A stretch of DNA of 64,000 bases from Phaeacidiphilus oryzae TH49 (GCF_000744815.1 NZ_JQMQ01000005.1:1806055-1870054); one strand, 5' to 3'; counted from the first letter of the stretch, positions 1 to 9,982 are shown. Made by a program: numbers and translations. Notes: generated by a model not told the origin, from the sequence alone.

Positions 1-538
1 GCTCTTCGTCTCCGCGCTCTGGATCGCCGGACGCATCTGGCTGCCGTACTTCTTCCTCTACAACCTCTTCCATGTGCCGGCCGAGCGCTGGCTCGGCACC
101 GCCCGCTGGCTGGCCGTCGCGGTGATCGCCCACGTCGGCGCCACCTACGCCAGCCAGGGCGTCCTCTACTGGGCGATCCAGCACGGCCACGCCCCGGCCT
201 CCGCCGCCAACACCCTGGACGTGGGCGTCAGTTACGCGCTGGCCGGCGTCCAGGGCGTGCTGGTCTACCTGATCGTCTCCCCGTGGCGGTACGTCTACCT
301 GGCCGGGCTGCTCGCCTTCTACGGCGGGATCCTGGTGTACTCCAGGACCTTCACCGACGTCGGTCACTTCACCTCGGTGCTGCTCGGCCTGGCCTGCTAC
401 CCGCTGGTCCCCGGCTGCCGGAGGCGCGGCTACCACTGGGACCCGGTCGACTCGGCGCGCCGCCTCCGCGCCGGCTGGCGCGCCCGCCGCCAGCGCGCCA
501 GCCATCAGCGCACCCGGCCCCGCAGCACCACGGCCTGA
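1..538 (+). CDS. Rhomboid-like membrane protein (5' end missing)
   Basis: The reading frame is open from base 2 and its start lies before the window, so this is the C-terminal part, about 178 residues. It is a polytopic membrane protein with several hydrophobic helices and ends in an Arg-rich cytoplasmic tail. A Ser in a DVGVSYALAG segment (Ser codon 230-232) and a His in DVGHFTSVLLG (His codon 365-367) sit where rhomboid proteases carry the catalytic Ser (GxSG) and His. The residue after the Ser is Tyr instead of Gly, so activity is uncertain. The class is known in Streptomyces as rhomboid-like protein. It converges on the amidohydrolase gene and overlaps its end by 34 bases. Confidence 0.8.
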   Translation, partial: LFVSALWIAGRIWLPYFFLYNLFHVPAERWLGTARWLAVAVIAHVGATYASQGVLYWAIQHGHAPASAANTLDVGVSYALAGVQGVLVYLIVSPWRYVYLAGLLAFYGGILVYSRTFTDVGHFTSVLLGLACYPLVPGCRRRGYHWDPVDSARRLRAGWRARRQRASHQRTRPRSTTA

Positions 539-1599
539 GGGTCCGTCAACACCCGTACGTCGTCCCGCGGATCGGCCCCGTAGACGACCAGGTCGGCGGA
601 GGCCCCCTCCTCGATGCCGGGGCGCCCCAGCCACTCCCGCGCGCTCCAGGTGGCCGCGGAGATCGCCGCCAGCGGCGGCAGCCCCGCCCGGACCAGCTCG
701 CCGACCTCCTCCCCGGCCAGGCCGTGCGCCAGCGAACCGCCCGCGTCGGTCCCCACGAAGACCGGGATCCCCGCCTCGTAGGCCGCCGCCACGGTCGCGT
801 ACCGCCGCTCGTAGAGCCGCCGCATATGGTCCGCGTAGGCCGGGAACCGGGCCTCGCCCTGGGCCGCGATGTCTGGGAAGGTCAGGATGTTGACCAGGGT
901 CGGGACGATCGCCACGCCCCGCTCGGCGAAGAGCGGGATGGTCTCCTCGGTCAGCCCGGTGGCGTGCTCGATGCAGTCGATGCCCGCCTCGACCAGGTCG
1001 GCGAGCGAGTTCTCGGCGAAGCAGTGGGCGGTGACCCGGGCGCCCTCCTCGTGGGCGGCCGAGATCGCCGCCCGCACGGCCTCCAGCGGCCAGCACGGGC
1101 CCAGATCGCCGACCTCCCGGTCGATCCAGTCCCCCACCAGCTTCACCCAGCCGTCCCCGCGCCGGGCCTCCTGCCGGACGTAGCCGACCAGCTCGTCCGG
1201 CTCGATCTCGTGGGCGAAGTCCCGGATGTAGCGCTTGGTCCGGGCGATGTGCCGGCCGGCCCGGATGATCCGGGGCAGGTCCTCGCGGTCGTCCACCCAG
1301 CGGGTGTCGGTGGGCGCCCCGGCGTCCCGGATCAGCAGGGTGCCGGCGTCCCGGTCGGTGAGCGCCTGCTTCTCCGCGGTCTCCGCGTCCACCGGGCCGC
1401 GCGCGCCGAGCCCGACGTGGCAGTGGGCGTCGACCAGCCCCGGCAGCACCCAGCCCTCGACGGTCTGCACGTCCAGCCCGGCCCCGACGGGCCGGCTGAA
1501 CGTCACCTTCCCGTCCACGACCCAGAGTTCGTCCCGCACCTGGTCCGGATCCGGCCCGAGGAGTATCCGCCCCCGGACCCGCAGCACCTCACCGCTCAC
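505..1599 (-). CDS. Amidohydrolase family protein (imidazolonepropionase-like)
   Basis: A 364-residue metal-dependent hydrolase of the amidohydrolase superfamily. The first metal motif VDAHCH gives H59 and H61. Lys153 in WVKLVGDW, H192 in VTAHCF, H212 in IEHATG and D285 in GTDAGG fall at the positions expected for the (beta/alpha)8 barrel with a dinuclear site. The family includes imidazolonepropionase and prolidase-like enzymes; the substrate cannot be read from the sequence. The GTG start at 1599 overlaps the stop of pepN by four bases (GTGA), so the two genes are almost certainly cotranscribed and translationally coupled. This could point to a peptide or amino-acid derivative as substrate. 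Confidence 0.85.
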   Translation of the reverse strand: MSGEVLRVRGRILLGPDPDQVRDELWVVDGKVTFSRPVGAGLDVQTVEGWVLPGLVDAHCHVGLGARGPVDAETAEKQALTDRDAGTLLIRDAGAPTDTRWVDDREDLPRIIRAGRHIARTKRYIRDFAHEIEPDELVGYVRQEARRGDGWVKLVGDWIDREVGDLGPCWPLEAVRAAISAAHEEGARVTAHCFAENSLADLVEAGIDCIEHATGLTEETIPLFAERGVAIVPTLVNILTFPDIAAQGEARFPAYADHMRRLYERRYATVAAAYEAGIPVFVGTDAGGSLAHGLAGEEVGELVRAGLPPLAAISAATWSAREWLGRPGIEEGASADLVVYGADPRDDVRVLTDPQAVVLRGRVR

Positions 1600-4238
1600 T
1601 CCGCACCCTCCGTCTTCCCGCCTGCGCCCGCCGCGCCCGCGCCCGCGCCCGGGCCCGCCGACGCTCCACCCGCACTAACCGCGCTACCCGCGCTACCCGC
1701 GCTACCCGCACTACCCGCACTACCCGCACCAGCCAAACCAGCCCCGCCCGCCGCGAGTTCCCGCACCCGCACCGCCCGGCGCAGATCGTCCGCCGAGTCG
1801 GCCATCGCCCGGCGCAGGGCTTCGGTCAGCCCTTCCTCCGAGGCCAGGCACTTCTCGGCCCGCCCGAGGGTGCGCGGATCGGCCGCGTGCCCGGGGAAGC
1901 CGAGGCTGCCCAGCGCCTTGCCGACGGCCGGCCCGCGCCGCCCGGCCGCCCCCGGCGCCTGCGCGAAGTACCGCTCCACATAAGGCTCCAGCAGCTCCGC
2001 CTGGCGCGCTCCCGGCTGCCAGAAGCCCTGCAGCACGGCCTTCAGCAGGTAGTTGGAGAGCCCGTCCGCCTCGAACACGGACGCCCAGGCCCGCTCCTTC
2101 GCCGCCGGATCGGGTAGCGCGGCCCGGCAGCGGGCGGCGCCCTCCGCACCGGTGTCGCTCGGGTCGCGCTCCAGCTCGGCGGCGATCTCCGCCTCCCCTG
2201 CGGCGCCGGCGGAGCCCAGCCGCAGCAGGATCCGCCAGCGCAGCTCCGGGTCCAGCGGGACGCCCAGCGCCTCCCCCTCCTCCAGCCACCCGGCCAGCGC
2301 CACGAGTTCCCGCTCCCCCTCGCTCGCGTCGATCAGCCCGCGCAGGGCCGCCAACCGCACGCCGGGGTCCGCCCCACCCTCCACCAGCCCGCGGCAGACC
2401 TCCGCCAGCCGCTCCAGCGCGCCCTTCCGCCGCTCGGCCGGCAGATACAGATCGGCCACCGGGCGCTGCGCGAAGACCAGCGCCGACTCCAGCACCCGGA
2501 CCGAGCGCTCCCCGGCCAACTGCCCCTCCACCAGGGCGAGGTACTCCTCCGGGTCGAGCTCGCCGTCCCGCACCGCGTCCCGGACGGAGGCCCAGAGCAG
2601 CGCCCGGCCCAGCGAGTCCGCCATCCCCCCGAGCCCGCGCCGCACGGCCCGCATCCCCCGCTCGTCCAGCCGGATCTTGGCGTACGTCAGGTCCCCGTCG
2701 TTGGGCAGCACCAGCTCGGCCGCGCCCGCGGCGGTCAGCCCGATCGGCGCCCCGTCCCCCCGAAGCTCGACCGCAGACCCCCCGGTCCGCCTCAACCCGG
2801 CGTCGTAGAGCCCGACCTCGACGACATGCGGGCGGAGCACCGGACCGGCCGCGGACTGCCGCAGCTGCCGGCCGCCGCCCGGGCCCTCGACCACCCGCAG
2901 GGTGTCCACCCCGGTGGTGCGCAGCCACCGCTCGGCCCAGCCGTGGACGTCCCGGCCGCTCTCCGCGGCCAGCGCGTCCAGCAGGTCCTCGAGACCGGCG
3001 TTGCCGAACCGGTGCCGGGCGAAGTGGGCGTTGGCCCCGGCCAGAAAGGCCTCCTCGCCCAGCCAGGCCATCAGCTGCCGCAGCGCGGAGGCGCCCTTGG
3101 CGTACGAGATCCCGTCGAAGTTGAGCAGCGCCTGCGCGGTGTCCGCGACGTCGGTGGGCGCCACGGGATGGGTGGACGGCCGCTGGTCCGCCGCGTACCC
3201 CCACGGCTTGCGGGAGGCCGCGAAGCCGGTCCACGCCTCGTCGAAGCGGGTGGCCGAGGCCAGCACCCACTGCCCCATGAACTCGGCGAAGGACTCGTTC
3301 AGCCAGAGGTCGTCCCACCACCGCATGGTGACCAGGTCGCCGAACCACATGTGCGCCATCTCGTGGGCGATGACCAGCCCGCGCTCCTCGCGCTGGGCCT
3401 CGGTGACCGCGGCCCGGAAGAGGTACTCCTCGCGGAAGGTCACGCAGCCCGGGTTCTCCATCGCCCCGGCGTTGAACTCCGGCACCAGGCACTGGTCGTA
3501 GGACCCGAACGGGTACCGCTCACGGAACACCGCGTGGTACCGGTCGAAGCACTGCCTGGTGATCTCCAGGATCTCCGGCGCGTCCGCGTCCAGGTACCGC
3601 GCGAGCGACCGCCGCGCGTGCAGCCCGAGCGGAATCCCGTCGTGCTCGTCCCACACCGAGTGGAGCGGCCCGGCGACCACCGCCACCAGGTAGCTGGAGA
3701 TCGGCCGGGTCGCCTCGAACTCCCAGACCCCGCCGTCCCGTTCCACCGCCCGGGTGTTGCCGACCACCCGCCATCCCTCGGGCGCCCGGACCGCCACCTG
3801 GTACGGCGCCTTCAGGTCCGGCTGGTCGAACGCGGCGAACACCCGCGGGCCGTCGTCCAGGAAGGCCTGGGTGTAGACGTAGGCCTCGCCGTCCTCCGGG
3901 TCGACGAACCGGTGCATCCCCTCGCCGGTGCGCGAGTAGGCCATGTCGGCCTCGACCAGCAGCTCGTTCTCGGCGGCGAGCGCCTCCAGCGGGAACCGCC
4001 CGTCCGCCAGCAGCCCCGGGTCGAGATCCCGCCCGTTCAGCACCACCCGCCGCAGGGCGGCCGGCTTCACGTCCACGAAGGTCCGCGCCTGCGGACCGGG
4101 CTCCGCGCAGGCGAACCTGATCTCGGTCCGCGACCCGAAGAGCTCGGCCCCCCGCGTCAGGTCCAGCCCCACGACGACCGACCGGACGTCCAGCAGCCGC
4201 CGCCGTTCCACCGCTTCCACCCGCGTGAGCACACCCAT
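1596..4238 (-). CDS. pepN: Aminopeptidase N (M1 family)
   Basis: An 880-residue zinc metallopeptidase removing N-terminal residues from peptides in the cytoplasm. The substrate-binding motif GAMEN lies at residues 258-262. The zinc motif HEMAH lies at 292-296, followed by the third ligand E315 in WLNESF at the standard spacing. The length is slightly above the usual 850-870 residues because of a C-terminal tail rich in Gly, Ser and Ala, encoded by a 9-base tandem repeat at about 1674-1730. The ATG at 4238 has no clear ribosome binding site; the GTG two codons in is an alternative start. The amidohydrolase gene follows with a GTGA overlap. Confidence 0.95.
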   Translation of the reverse strand: MGVLTRVEAVERRRLLDVRSVVVGLDLTRGAELFGSRTEIRFACAEPGPQARTFVDVKPAALRRVVLNGRDLDPGLLADGRFPLEALAAENELLVEADMAYSRTGEGMHRFVDPEDGEAYVYTQAFLDDGPRVFAAFDQPDLKAPYQVAVRAPEGWRVVGNTRAVERDGGVWEFEATRPISSYLVAVVAGPLHSVWDEHDGIPLGLHARRSLARYLDADAPEILEITRQCFDRYHAVFRERYPFGSYDQCLVPEFNAGAMENPGCVTFREEYLFRAAVTEAQREERGLVIAHEMAHMWFGDLVTMRWWDDLWLNESFAEFMGQWVLASATRFDEAWTGFAASRKPWGYAADQRPSTHPVAPTDVADTAQALLNFDGISYAKGASALRQLMAWLGEEAFLAGANAHFARHRFGNAGLEDLLDALAAESGRDVHGWAERWLRTTGVDTLRVVEGPGGGRQLRQSAAGPVLRPHVVEVGLYDAGLRRTGGSAVELRGDGAPIGLTAAGAAELVLPNDGDLTYAKIRLDERGMRAVRRGLGGMADSLGRALLWASVRDAVRDGELDPEEYLALVEGQLAGERSVRVLESALVFAQRPVADLYLPAERRKGALERLAEVCRGLVEGGADPGVRLAALRGLIDASEGERELVALAGWLEEGEALGVPLDPELRWRILLRLGSAGAAGEAEIAAELERDPSDTGAEGAARCRAALPDPAAKERAWASVFEADGLSNYLLKAVLQGFWQPGARQAELLEPYVERYFAQAPGAAGRRGPAVGKALGSLGFPGHAADPRTLGRAEKCLASEEGLTEALRRAMADSADDLRRAVRVRELAAGGAGLAGAGSAGSAGSAGSAGSAVSAGGASAGPGAGAGAAGAGGKTEGAE
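1674..1730. repeat. 9-base tandem repeat in the 3' end of pepN
   Basis: About six copies of a 9-base unit close to GCTACCCGC (plus strand). It encodes repeated Gly-Ser-Ala triplets in the tail of PepN, beyond the peptidase fold. The unit is a multiple of three, so copy-number changes keep the frame. Confidence 0.8.
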
Positions 4239-4320
4239 GGGAGATCATGCTACGCGCGGCCGCGTCCGGCCCAGGGCGCCCCGAACAGACCGCCGCAGGC
4301 CGGTACGGCGGGCGGGCGGG

Positions 4321-5847
4321 TCAGATGTGGAGCACCCCGTCCACCCGCCGCGGCAGCCCCGCCACGCCCGCGTCCCGCAGCTCGACCGGCAGCAGCGCCT
4401 CCGGCGCGTTCTGGAACGCCACCGGCCGCACCCACCGCTCGATCGCCGTGGCCCCCACCGAGGTGGAGGTGGAGGTGGAGGACGGGTAGGGCCCACCGTG
4501 GTTCATCCCCGCCGCCACCGCGACGCCGGTCGGCCAGCCGCCGAACAGCACCCGTCCGGCGACCCCGGCCAGCCGCTCCAGCAGCTCCCGCGCCGCCGGC
4601 TCGTCCGCCTCCGCGTGGAGGGTGGCGGTCAGGTTCCCGCCGACGGCGGCCAGCACCCGCTCGACCTCCGCCGCGTCCTCGTACCGCACGATCACGGTCA
4701 CCGGCCCGAAGCACTCCTCAAGGAGCGCCGACCCGTCGCCCACGTCCGCCGCCGCGACCCGCAGGTACCCCGGCCGCACGGCCAGCGGCACCCCGTCGAC
4801 GCCGTCGTCCGCGCCGGCCTCGACCGCGACCGAGACGCCCGCCAGCTCCGCCCGTTCGGCGAACCCGGCCAGGAAGGCCTCCCGCATCCGCGGGTCGAGC
4901 AGCGCGCCGGACGCGGCCTCGCCGGCCGCGGCCGCCAGCGCGGCCTCCACCTCGTCGCCGGCCGGCCCGGCCGGCACCAGCACCAGTCCGGGCTTGGTGC
5001 AGAACTGGCCCATCCCCAGGGTGAAGGACCCGGCGAGCCCGGTTCCGATCTCCTTGGCCCGCGCCGAGGCCGCGGCCTCCGTCACCACGACCGGGTTGAG
5101 CGAGCCCAGCTCGCCGTAGAACGGGATCGGCTGCTCCCTGCTCACCGCCAGGTCGAAGAGGAACCGCCCGCCGGCCACCGACCCGGTGAACCCGACCCCG
5201 GCGATCTCCGGATGCCGCACCAGGTCCACGCCGGCCTGCCGGCCGTGCACGACCACCAGCACGTCCTCGTCGAGGCCGGACGCCACCGCCGCCCGCCGGA
5301 TCGCCGCTCCGGTGAGCTCGCTCGTCGCCGGGTGGTCGGGGTGCGCCTTGGCGACCACCGGGCACCCGGCGGCCAGCGCGCTCGCGGTGTCCCCGCCGGA
5401 GACGCTGAACGCGAGGGGGAAGTTGCTGGCCGCGAAGACCGCGACGACGCCCAGCGGCGTCTTCCACCGCCGCAGGTCCGGCCGCGGCACCGGCTTGGCC
5501 TGCGGGTCCGCGTGATCGATGATCACGTCCAGGTACGCGCCCTCGTCGACGACGTCCGCGAAGGCCCGGAACTGGTAGGCGGTACGGGCCAGTTCACCGG
5601 TCAGCCGGGGCACCCCGAGGGCGCTCTCCCGGTCGGCGGCGGCGATGATCCGCTCGCCGTCGGACTCCAGCTCGGCCGCCACCGCGCGGAGGAACTCGGC
5701 ACGGCGGGCCCGGTCTGCCAGACTCTGCCGCGTGCCGGCCGCCGCGCGTACGGCGCGGTCCACGTCCGCGCCGGTCGCCTCGACGGTGACCTGCTCGATC
5801 TGCTCCCCGGTGCGCGGGTCCACACTCCACACTGGGACCGTGTTCAC
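4321..5847 (-). CDS. Aldehyde dehydrogenase, 2-oxoglutarate-semialdehyde dehydrogenase type
   Basis: An NAD(P)-dependent aldehyde dehydrogenase of about 508 residues. The substrate-anchoring Asn is in ASNFP, the general base Glu in PFYGELGSLNPV and the catalytic Cys in GQFCTKPG. This combination (FYGELGSLNP, GQFCTKPG) is typical of the 2-oxoglutarate semialdehyde dehydrogenase group, which finishes the oxidative uronate, aldarate and pentose routes by making 2-oxoglutarate. The GTG at 5847 has a good ribosome binding site (GGCGGAG). An upstream ATG at 5889 has none and lies inside the GTTCAG repeats, so 5847 is preferred. The gene is divergent from the IclR gene, and kdgD at 8815-9849 would supply its substrate. 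The cofactor is not certain. Confidence 0.9.
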   Translation of the reverse strand: MNTVPVWSVDPRTGEQIEQVTVEATGADVDRAVRAAAGTRQSLADRARRAEFLRAVAAELESDGERIIAAADRESALGVPRLTGELARTAYQFRAFADVVDEGAYLDVIIDHADPQAKPVPRPDLRRWKTPLGVVAVFAASNFPLAFSVSGGDTASALAAGCPVVAKAHPDHPATSELTGAAIRRAAVASGLDEDVLVVVHGRQAGVDLVRHPEIAGVGFTGSVAGGRFLFDLAVSREQPIPFYGELGSLNPVVVTEAAASARAKEIGTGLAGSFTLGMGQFCTKPGLVLVPAGPAGDEVEAALAAAAGEAASGALLDPRMREAFLAGFAERAELAGVSVAVEAGADDGVDGVPLAVRPGYLRVAAADVGDGSALLEECFGPVTVIVRYEDAAEVERVLAAVGGNLTATLHAEADEPAARELLERLAGVAGRVLFGGWPTGVAVAAGMNHGGPYPSSTSTSTSVGATAIERWVRPVAFQNAPEALLPVELRDAGVAGLPRRVDGVLHI

Positions 5848-5880
5848 AGCTTGCTCCGCCCTCTGTCGCAGTGGTCGACT

Positions 5881-5931
5881 CTGTTCCATATACTGAACGC
5901 GATCTACAATCCTGAACGTCCATTCTGAACA
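5881..5931. promoter_or_regulatory. Divergent promoter with three GTTCAG/CTGAAC repeats
   Basis: Three CTGAAC copies lie at 5893, 5912 and 5925 (plus strand), and an inverted GTTC half at 5883 pairs with the first. A near-identical element, ATATACCTGAACGCG, lies before kdgD at 9881 and a weaker one (ACATACATGAACTGCG) before udh at about 9985. The position between an IclR gene and its likely target suggests an IclR operator. This is inferred, not proven. Confidence 0.55.
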
Positions 5932-5960
5932 TACGTCTCGGCGAAAGAAGGGGTCAACCC

Positions 5961-6737
5961 ATGGCGCTGCCGACCGCCGCCGCCGGCGGCTCCCAGGTCA
6001 AGTCCGCCGTCCGCACAGTGGAACTGCTCGAGTTCTTCGCCGGACGTCCCGGCATCCACACCCTGGCCGAGGTGCAGACAGCCGTCGGCTACCCCAAGTC
6101 CAGTCTCTACATGCTGCTGCGCACCCTCGTCGAGCTCGGCTGGGTGGAGACCGACGCCACCGGCACCCGCTACGGCATCGGCGTCCGCGCACTCCTCGTC
6201 GGCACCTCCTACATCGACGGCGACGCCGTGGTCGCGGCCGCCCGACCCATTCTGGACCGCCTGGCCGAGGAGACCACCGAGACCATCCACCTCGCCCGCC
6301 TGGACGGCACCAACGTCGTCTACCTGGCGACCCGCCAGTCGCAGCACTACCTGCGCCCCTTCACCCGGGTCGGCCGGCGGCTCCCGGCGCACTCCACCAG
6401 CCTCGGCAAGGCCCTGCTCGCCACCCACACCGACGACCAGGTCCGCGCCCTCCTCCCGGAGAAGCTGGAGGCCCTCACCGAGCACACCACCACCGACCGC
6501 GAGGAGCTGATCAAGCAGCTCGCGGTCATCCGCGAGCGCGGCTACGCCGTCGACGCCGAGGAGAACACCGTCGGCCTCCGCTGCTTCGGCGTGGCCATCC
6601 CCTACCGCACCCCCGCCCGCGACGCCATCAGCTGCTCCGTCCCGGTGGCCCGCCTCACCCCCGAACACGAGGCCACCGTCCGCACCGCCCTCCTCAACGC
6701 CCGCGACCCCCTTTTGATGACCACTCGTCATCTCTGA
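5961..6737 (+). CDS. IclR family transcriptional regulator
   Basis: A 258-residue regulator. The N-terminal winged helix-turn-helix spans residues of about 15-75 (VELLEFFAGRPG, then the YPKSSLYMLLRTL recognition helix). The C-terminal effector domain starts near residue 90 and carries typical IclR features: HSTSLGKALLA, the ERGYAVDAEENTVGLRC segment and a late CSVPVARL strand. The ATG at 5961 follows a strong ribosome binding site (GAAAGAAGGGG). It is divergent from the semialdehyde dehydrogenase gene with repeated GTTCAG elements between them. It is probably the local repressor or activator of the uronate/aldarate genes, with a sugar acid or 2-keto acid as the likely effector; this is inference from context. 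Confidence 0.92.
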   Translation: MALPTAAAGGSQVKSAVRTVELLEFFAGRPGIHTLAEVQTAVGYPKSSLYMLLRTLVELGWVETDATGTRYGIGVRALLVGTSYIDGDAVVAAARPILDRLAEETTETIHLARLDGTNVVYLATRQSQHYLRPFTRVGRRLPAHSTSLGKALLATHTDDQVRALLPEKLEALTEHTTTDREELIKQLAVIRERGYAVDAEENTVGLRCFGVAIPYRTPARDAISCSVPVARLTPEHEATVRTALLNARDPLLMTTRHL

Positions 6738-6839
6738 GGCGACATCGAGGTCCTTCCGTCCGAACCCGCGCAAAACGCGTGTCCGAGCAGGACGTTCAGG
6801 GCATCACCTTCCCGCACCCCAGCGACCGAAGGCCCCGCG

Positions 6840-7558
6840 ATGCCCCGACGTCCCCGTTCGATCCTGTTCAAGCGAGCCGTGCCGATAGCGGCCCTGATCC
6901 TCGGCTCCGCGCTGGCCTGCGAGCTGCTCAGCATCCTGCTGGTGCACATCCCGGGCCTGCAGTCCCAGGGCAGCGCCAACGCGGGCGACGCCTTCGGGGC
7001 GGCGGCCGCCTCGGGGTCCGTGGTGGTGCTGTACTACATGGCCCGGTCCCTCCACATCCAGCAGGGCGAGGCCGTCGACCAGCGCAGGGAGCTGCACAAG
7101 CAGCGGGTCGCGTTGCAGCAGACCGTCGAGGCGTCCATCAGGAGCCGCCACATCGAGCTGATGCGGATCGCCATGGAGGACCCGGAACTCGCCGCCACCT
7201 GGCCGTCCTTCCGGGCGGACCGGCCGCAGGAGCGCAACAAGCAGTTCCTGTACATCAGCGCGGTGCTGTCGATGCACCTCCTCGCCTATGAGACGGGCTA
7301 TCCGGAGGCGGAGATCGAGAGCACCCTCCGGCGGCTCTTCAGCCGCTCACCCCTCTGGCGCGAGTTCTGGGCCGAGAACGCCGACGCCCGCGCGCAGACA
7401 GCCGTCGCCGACACCACGAAGACGCGGTTCGACGCCCTGGTGGACCGCGCCTTCCGGTCGGCCCCCGCCGCCGCCCCGGCCCCGCGCCCGCCTCCCCCTC
7501 CGACTGCGCCTCCGCCTCCGCCGACAGCCGGAGCGGCGTCTCCGACGCGGCGGCCTGA
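6840..7558 (+). CDS. DUF6082 family protein, probable frameshift near the 3' end
   Basis: The N-terminus has one strong hydrophobic segment (residues of about 12-33), a second near 50-63 and then a basic coiled-coil-like stretch (RRELHKQRVALQQTVEA). RSRHIELMRIAMEDPELAATW and the LLAYETGYPE region resemble the Streptomyces DUF6082 family, of unknown role. As written the frame has no stop and runs to 8945 through the antisense strand of the next gene. After about 7490 its codons end often in A or T, while the -1 frame is fully G/C-ending and stops at 7556-7558. One missing C in the C-rich tract 7470-7498 would restore a normal protein of about 239 residues. The ATG at 6840 has an upstream CGAAGG. 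Confidence 0.65.
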
Positions 7559-7574
7559 CGACCGGCCTCCGGGG

Positions 7575-8810
7575 TCAGCGGCCGGGCGCGGAACCGGAAT
7601 CGGAAGCGGAATCGGAACCGGCCTGCAGCGCCTCGCGGACGAGGGCGAGGTCCGCCTCCCCCGCCAACCCCGCGTGGTACAGCCGCAGCTCCGTCGCGCC
7701 TGCGGCCTGCGCCGCCCGCAGGTCCGCCGCGAGCCGCTCCGGCGCGCCGCCCATCCCCCGGACCACCGTGAAGTTGGCGGCGAGCGAGGCGCCCTCGGGG
7801 GCCTTCGCCGCGGCGCCCGTCAGGGCTTCGAGGCCGCCCGCGCAGGGCAGGACCAGGCCGTCCGCGCCGCCGCCTTCGGCGGAGAGCAGCCATTCCGGTT
7901 CGACGCCGGCGTTGGCACCCGTCCGCCAAGGCAGCGGGTCGGCGTGCAGCCGTACGGCGAAACCGCCGGGCGTCGCCGCCCGCACCGCCGAGACCGCGGC
8001 CGACTGCAACTCCCGTGCCACCTCCAGTCGGTGACGGAGGGTCAGCTCGGCGTCCCCGGCGCCGAGCAGCCGCTCGACGTCCGCCCACTCGCCGTCGCCG
8101 CCCGCCCGCCACTCGCCGGACCACACCACCGCCAGCGCGTCCCGCACCCGCCGGGCCAGCGCCGCCGGCTCGGCGCCGAGCACCGCGTACCCGGCCCCGC
8201 AGGACTCGCAGAAGCACAGCGACATCGCGTACGCCGCGGCGCCGTCCAGCGGCACCCCGCCGATCTTGTCGTGGGCGTGGAGATGGGCGAGGCCGTACCA
8301 GCCGCAGGACTCCAGCTCGACCCCGGTCGCCCCGGGCCGGGCCGCGGCCTCCGCCGCCAGGTCGACGAGGTACTCCCGCACCTCCGGCCGGCCGATGCAC
8401 GGCGCCCAGCCGTACCGGTCCCCGTACGCGTTGCGCACCACCGAGGACGGATGCTCGGCCCCCAGCCGGGAGTTGTGCGCCAGCACCACCCAGGCGTGGA
8501 CGTCCAGCCCCGCGCCCCGCAGCGCCTCGGCGGCCGCCCCGAAGGCGTCGGGACCGCCGGAGCCCGCCCACTCCCCCGCCGGATACGGCCGCAGCGCCCG
8601 CCCGCGCCAGCGCGCCTCCTCCACCGGGTAGTAGACGGCGGCGTGCTCGGCGACCACGATCCGGTGCCGCGGATGACGCGGTGTCAGCGCGCGGGTCGAG
8701 TGATAGGACGAGGCCAGGGTGACGCCGTCCACGCCCAGCCCGGCGATCCGCTCGGCCGCCTCCGGGTCGCCGATGACGTCCCAGGGATAGACGAAGGCCT
8801 GACTCCGCAT
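7575..8810 (-). CDS. Uncharacterised protein, possible TIM-barrel glycosidase-like enzyme
   Basis: A 411-residue protein I do not recognise by name. It starts MRSQAFVYPWDVIGDPE, and phrases such as GVDGVTLASSYHS, LDVHAWVVLAHN and TGVELESCGWYG have the rhythm of beta/alpha-barrel strands. The Trp, Tyr and acidic residues at strand ends, a CFCESCG segment and the YGWAPCIGRPEVREYL segment recall putative glycoside hydrolases of the family-10-like type; this is a weak resemblance. It lacks a signal peptide. The ATG at 8810 has the ribosome binding site GGGGTGAG and follows the kdgD stop by four bases, so it is in one operon with kdgD. A GTG at 8822 is an alternative. A role in uronate or aldarate metabolism is inferred from context only. 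Confidence 0.75.
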   Translation of the reverse strand: MRSQAFVYPWDVIGDPEAAERIAGLGVDGVTLASSYHSTRALTPRHPRHRIVVAEHAAVYYPVEEARWRGRALRPYPAGEWAGSGGPDAFGAAAEALRGAGLDVHAWVVLAHNSRLGAEHPSSVVRNAYGDRYGWAPCIGRPEVREYLVDLAAEAAARPGATGVELESCGWYGLAHLHAHDKIGGVPLDGAAAYAMSLCFCESCGAGYAVLGAEPAALARRVRDALAVVWSGEWRAGGDGEWADVERLLGAGDAELTLRHRLEVARELQSAAVSAVRAATPGGFAVRLHADPLPWRTGANAGVEPEWLLSAEGGGADGLVLPCAGGLEALTGAAAKAPEGASLAANFTVVRGMGGAPERLAADLRAAQAAGATELRLYHAGLAGEADLALVREALQAGSDSASDSGSAPGR

Positions 8811-8814
8811 CGGC

Positions 8815-9849
<1,035 letters not shown>

Positions 9850-9880
9850 CAAGGATCGTTCTCCCTGGTGACTCTCATCT

Positions 9881-9902
9881 ATATACCTGAACGCGCTCGA
9901 CG
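9881..9902. promoter_or_regulatory. GTTCAG-type element before kdgD
   Basis: ATATACCTGAACGCG here matches ATATACTGAACGCG at 5888-5901 with one extra C, and the next bases (TC-A-C) also agree. On the minus strand it contains a TATATA -10-like box about 25 bases before the kdgD ribosome binding site. It is likely an operator for the IclR protein encoded at 5961. Confidence 0.5.
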
Positions 9903-9982
9903 CTACCCCTCCATCCCGCGCCTCCGCCAGACCCCTTTCGGCGATTGACTGCGCAGCCCGGCACTCCTAGGCTGCTGCCCAA

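Noticed and set aside
5848-5889. ATG at 5889 as start of the semialdehyde dehydrogenase
   Set aside because: No ribosome binding site, and it would put the operator repeats at the start codon; the GTG at 5847 has a good site.
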